The translations under genes and the position numbers were made by a program. A stretch of 7,477 nucleotides of DNA, from the NCBI GenBank assembly GCA_028284565.1, contig JANQRM010000288.1, forward strand, positions 1 to 7,477, read 5' to 3'. This DNA comes from Anaerolineae bacterium. Lineage in GTDB: Bacteria; Chloroflexota; Anaerolineae; Aggregatilineales; Phototrophicaceae. Of the stretch, positions 6,166 through 7,477 are shown one piece after another; position 1 is the stretch's first letter; each line of letters starts with the position of its first letter. The notes beneath the pieces are model-generated. The model did not search any database, was not told where the DNA came from, and worked only from the letters and a program-made list of their open reading frames with translations.

Positions 6166-6861
6166 ATGACTGTACTTAATTCACCGCTTGCTCCCTCATC
6201 TGCTCATCATAGCGACTTTCGGATGTTGGTCGATGAGGAGCATAGTGGCGTGCGATTAGCAGGCTGTTTAGTCTTCCTAGTTACTGTTGTCGTCAGTTTC
6301 ATGCTAATCAACAGCCTAACCTTTGGCGGACAACCTGCATTATCGGCGATCGGTAGCGTCGTGATTGCTTTGGGTCTCACCTACTTAACCGACTACGTTT
6401 ACAAACGCATCTCACCCAGTACCCGTATGGTTGAAGTATCAGTTGACACAATTCGTATCACGAACAAAGGTGAAGTCGAGAGAACCCTTGATCCCCAACA
6501 GCAGGTCAACTTACTGTTATGGTATTTTGAAGCCCCCAAGCATCCGCGTGTTCCCAAGGGCTGGTATGTGGTCTGCTCTGCTTTGGAGCAAGATAACCAA
6601 TACATCCCAGTCTACACACTAGTTGAACCCAAAGTCTTTGAACAATTCGCTTACGCACAAGATTATTTCAAGCATAACCGCAAAGACAAACGCAAGAAGA
6701 AAGACGATGTTGGTCGAGATTTGCGGTTGGCAGGACAACAACGTCGCATTGAAGAAGCGGAAGCCGAGCGTGGCTTTTATGGCGCAGAGACTTCACCCGA
6801 ACAGTATCAACAATACATGGCATACCTCACAGAACATTTTGCCAAATGGATGCCGTCCTAA
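6166..6861 (+). CDS. Two-helix inner-membrane protein with cytosolic domain, unknown function
   Basis: I do not recognise this 231-residue protein. Two hydrophobic helices are visible at about 31-51 and 57-78, joined by a short loop. Residues 88-158 form a strand-rich segment that could be a PH-like domain, with WY and VPVYTLVE-like strands. A strongly basic patch follows (169-179, KHNRKDKRKKK), then a charged helix with RRIEEAEAERG (about 193-203). By the positive-inside rule the C-terminal domain should be cytosolic. The start is ATG at 6166, with AGGAA 5 nt upstream; an in-frame TTG at 6151 would swallow that site and is not favoured. The gene sits in an operon between the methyltransferase and an exported protein, and its 3' end overlaps the latter by 16 bp. 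A membrane anchor or scaffold role is possible but unproven. Confidence 0.8.
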   Translation: MTVLNSPLAPSSAHHSDFRMLVDEEHSGVRLAGCLVFLVTVVVSFMLINSLTFGGQPALSAIGSVVIALGLTYLTDYVYKRISPSTRMVEVSVDTIRITNKGEVERTLDPQQQVNLLLWYFEAPKHPRVPKGWYVVCSALEQDNQYIPVYTLVEPKVFEQFAYAQDYFKHNRKDKRKKKDDVGRDLRLAGQQRRIEEAEAERGFYGAETSPEQYQQYMAYLTEHFAKWMPS

Positions 6862-6897
6862 AGTACAAATCCTTTCGCTTATTTGTACTTGTTTGGC
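6841..6897 (+). other. Nested inverted repeats over the gene junction
   Basis: AAGTACAAAT (6861-6870) and ATTTGTACTT (6881-6890) form a perfect 10-bp stem with a 10-nt loop. Outside it GCCAAA (6841-6846) pairs with TTTGGC (6892-6897). The inner stem begins at the last base of the membrane-protein stop codon and lies in the signal-peptide codons of the next gene. The outer stem contains the first base of the next gene's ATG. No T-run follows, so it looks like translational coupling or RNA processing rather than a terminator. Confidence 0.55.
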
Positions 6898-7477
6898 TAG
6901 TTGTTTGCCTGAGTCTACCCATACAAGCGCAAGATATTCCTATTCTGACCTTTGACGCACCTGTTGATGGGCGGATAGATGCTGGCACGACGCGACAGTG
7001 GCAATTCACGAGTAATGCTAGTGCCATGCTGTCCTTCCAAACCAGTATCACGGGTGGCGATTTGGATACGATACTCATCATTCAAAATGATAATGGTGAG
7101 CCAATCTTCCAAGTGGATGATCCCTTCCCATTCAGTGATAGCAATGCACGTATTGAAGCGTTTACTGCGCCATACACCGGCACGTACTACATCGAAGTGG
7201 CTGGCTATGGGGAGACTTCTGGCACATTTCAATTACGGATGTTACCCGGCTACCTGACTGTCCAATCTCAAGACAACTTTGATAGTAATCGTGGTTGGGA
7301 AGTTCAAACGAATGATGACCTCACCCAGCTTTCTGTGTCCAATGGCTCGCTTGTCCTCGAACTTGAGGGTGTCCGTGAAGTCGGAATAGCAAATTCAGCT
7401 GATTCCGAACCTCTTGCTGACTTTTATGTCGAGACGAATGTCCAAAGTGTTTCTGGGCGCAATGGCTGGACAACCGG
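6846..7477 (+). CDS. Exported protein with PPC-like and LamG/ConA-like domains, 3' part missing
   Basis: An open frame of 210 codons reaches the right edge. The N-terminus is a signal peptide: basic K6-R11, hydrophobic core 12-24, and a probable signal peptidase I site after PIQA (residue 28). Residues about 32-132 resemble a bacterial pre-peptidase C-terminal (PPC) beta-sandwich, with a GDLDTILII strand, a second aspartate-rich loop and the closing TGTYYIEVAGYGETSGTFQL. From about 136 a second beta domain begins (DNFDSNRGWEV, NGSLVLEL), like the LamG/concanavalin-like modules of environmental bacteria. Such proteins are secreted or surface-exposed and often bind carbohydrate or protein. The ATG at 6846 overlaps the upstream gene by 16 bp in another frame and lacks a strong ribosome binding site, so translation is probably coupled. 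Any catalytic domain would lie beyond the window. Confidence 0.82.
   Translation, partial: MDAVLKYKSFRLFVLVWLVVCLSLPIQAQDIPILTFDAPVDGRIDAGTTRQWQFTSNASAMLSFQTSITGGDLDTILIIQNDNGEPIFQVDDPFPFSDSNARIEAFTAPYTGTYYIEVAGYGETSGTFQLRMLPGYLTVQSQDNFDSNRGWEVQTNDDLTQLSVSNGSLVLELEGVREVGIANSADSEPLADFYVETNVQSVSGRNGWTT

Noticed and set aside
1..7477. Mobile element, CRISPR array, tRNA or rRNA
   Set aside because: No transposase or integrase frame, no regularly spaced repeat-spacer array and no cloverleaf-like sequence was seen; gene content and base use look continuous across the window.

Overview
The window is about 7.5 kb of moderate-GC bacterial DNA that looks chromosomal. It has seven protein-coding genes in two divergent blocks, with no RNA gene, CRISPR array or transposase. 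The organism cannot be named from sequence alone. A methylene-H4MPT-reductase-like LLM oxidoreductase, a FAD-less single-chain molybdenum hydroxylase, and an exported protein with a PPC-like then LamG/ConA-like layout would together suit an environmental Chloroflexota bacterium (Anaerolineae-type). That placement is inference, at moderate to low confidence.

Minus-strand block (about 4340 down to 1). A promoter near 4311-4340 appears to drive a YgeY-type M20 metallohydrolase (4243-3038), a fused 2Fe-2S/molybdopterin hydroxylase of the xanthine dehydrogenase family (2997-403), and a luciferase-like monooxygenase-family gene cut by the left edge (299-1). YgeY hydrolases and FAD-less molybdenum hydroxylases are known partners in selenium-linked purine and uric-acid catabolic clusters. 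The block is therefore best read as a purine or N-heterocycle degradation operon with an added LLM enzyme. A perfect 12-bp inverted repeat and degenerate heptamers lie just after the hydroxylase stop.

Divergent control region (4244-4520). It holds two back-to-back promoters of the same form (TTGG..-N18-TAGAAT). The rightward one has three 11-bp direct repeats touching its -35, as expected for a PhoB/OmpR-type site. The leftward one has an 8-bp direct repeat upstream of its -35 and a palindrome near its start point, within a cluster of TTGATT/AATCAA hexamers.

Plus-strand block (4521 to the right edge). An orphan OmpR/PhoB-type response regulator (4521-5240) comes first. After a 139-bp leader with its own promoter and repeated palindromes come a class I SAM methyltransferase (5380-6144), a two-helix membrane protein of unknown function (6166-6861), and an exported protein that runs off the right edge (6846 onward). 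The last two genes overlap by 16 bp, and a nested hairpin sits on the junction. The response regulator may control itself and perhaps the divergent catabolic operon; the DNA repeats support this but do not prove it.
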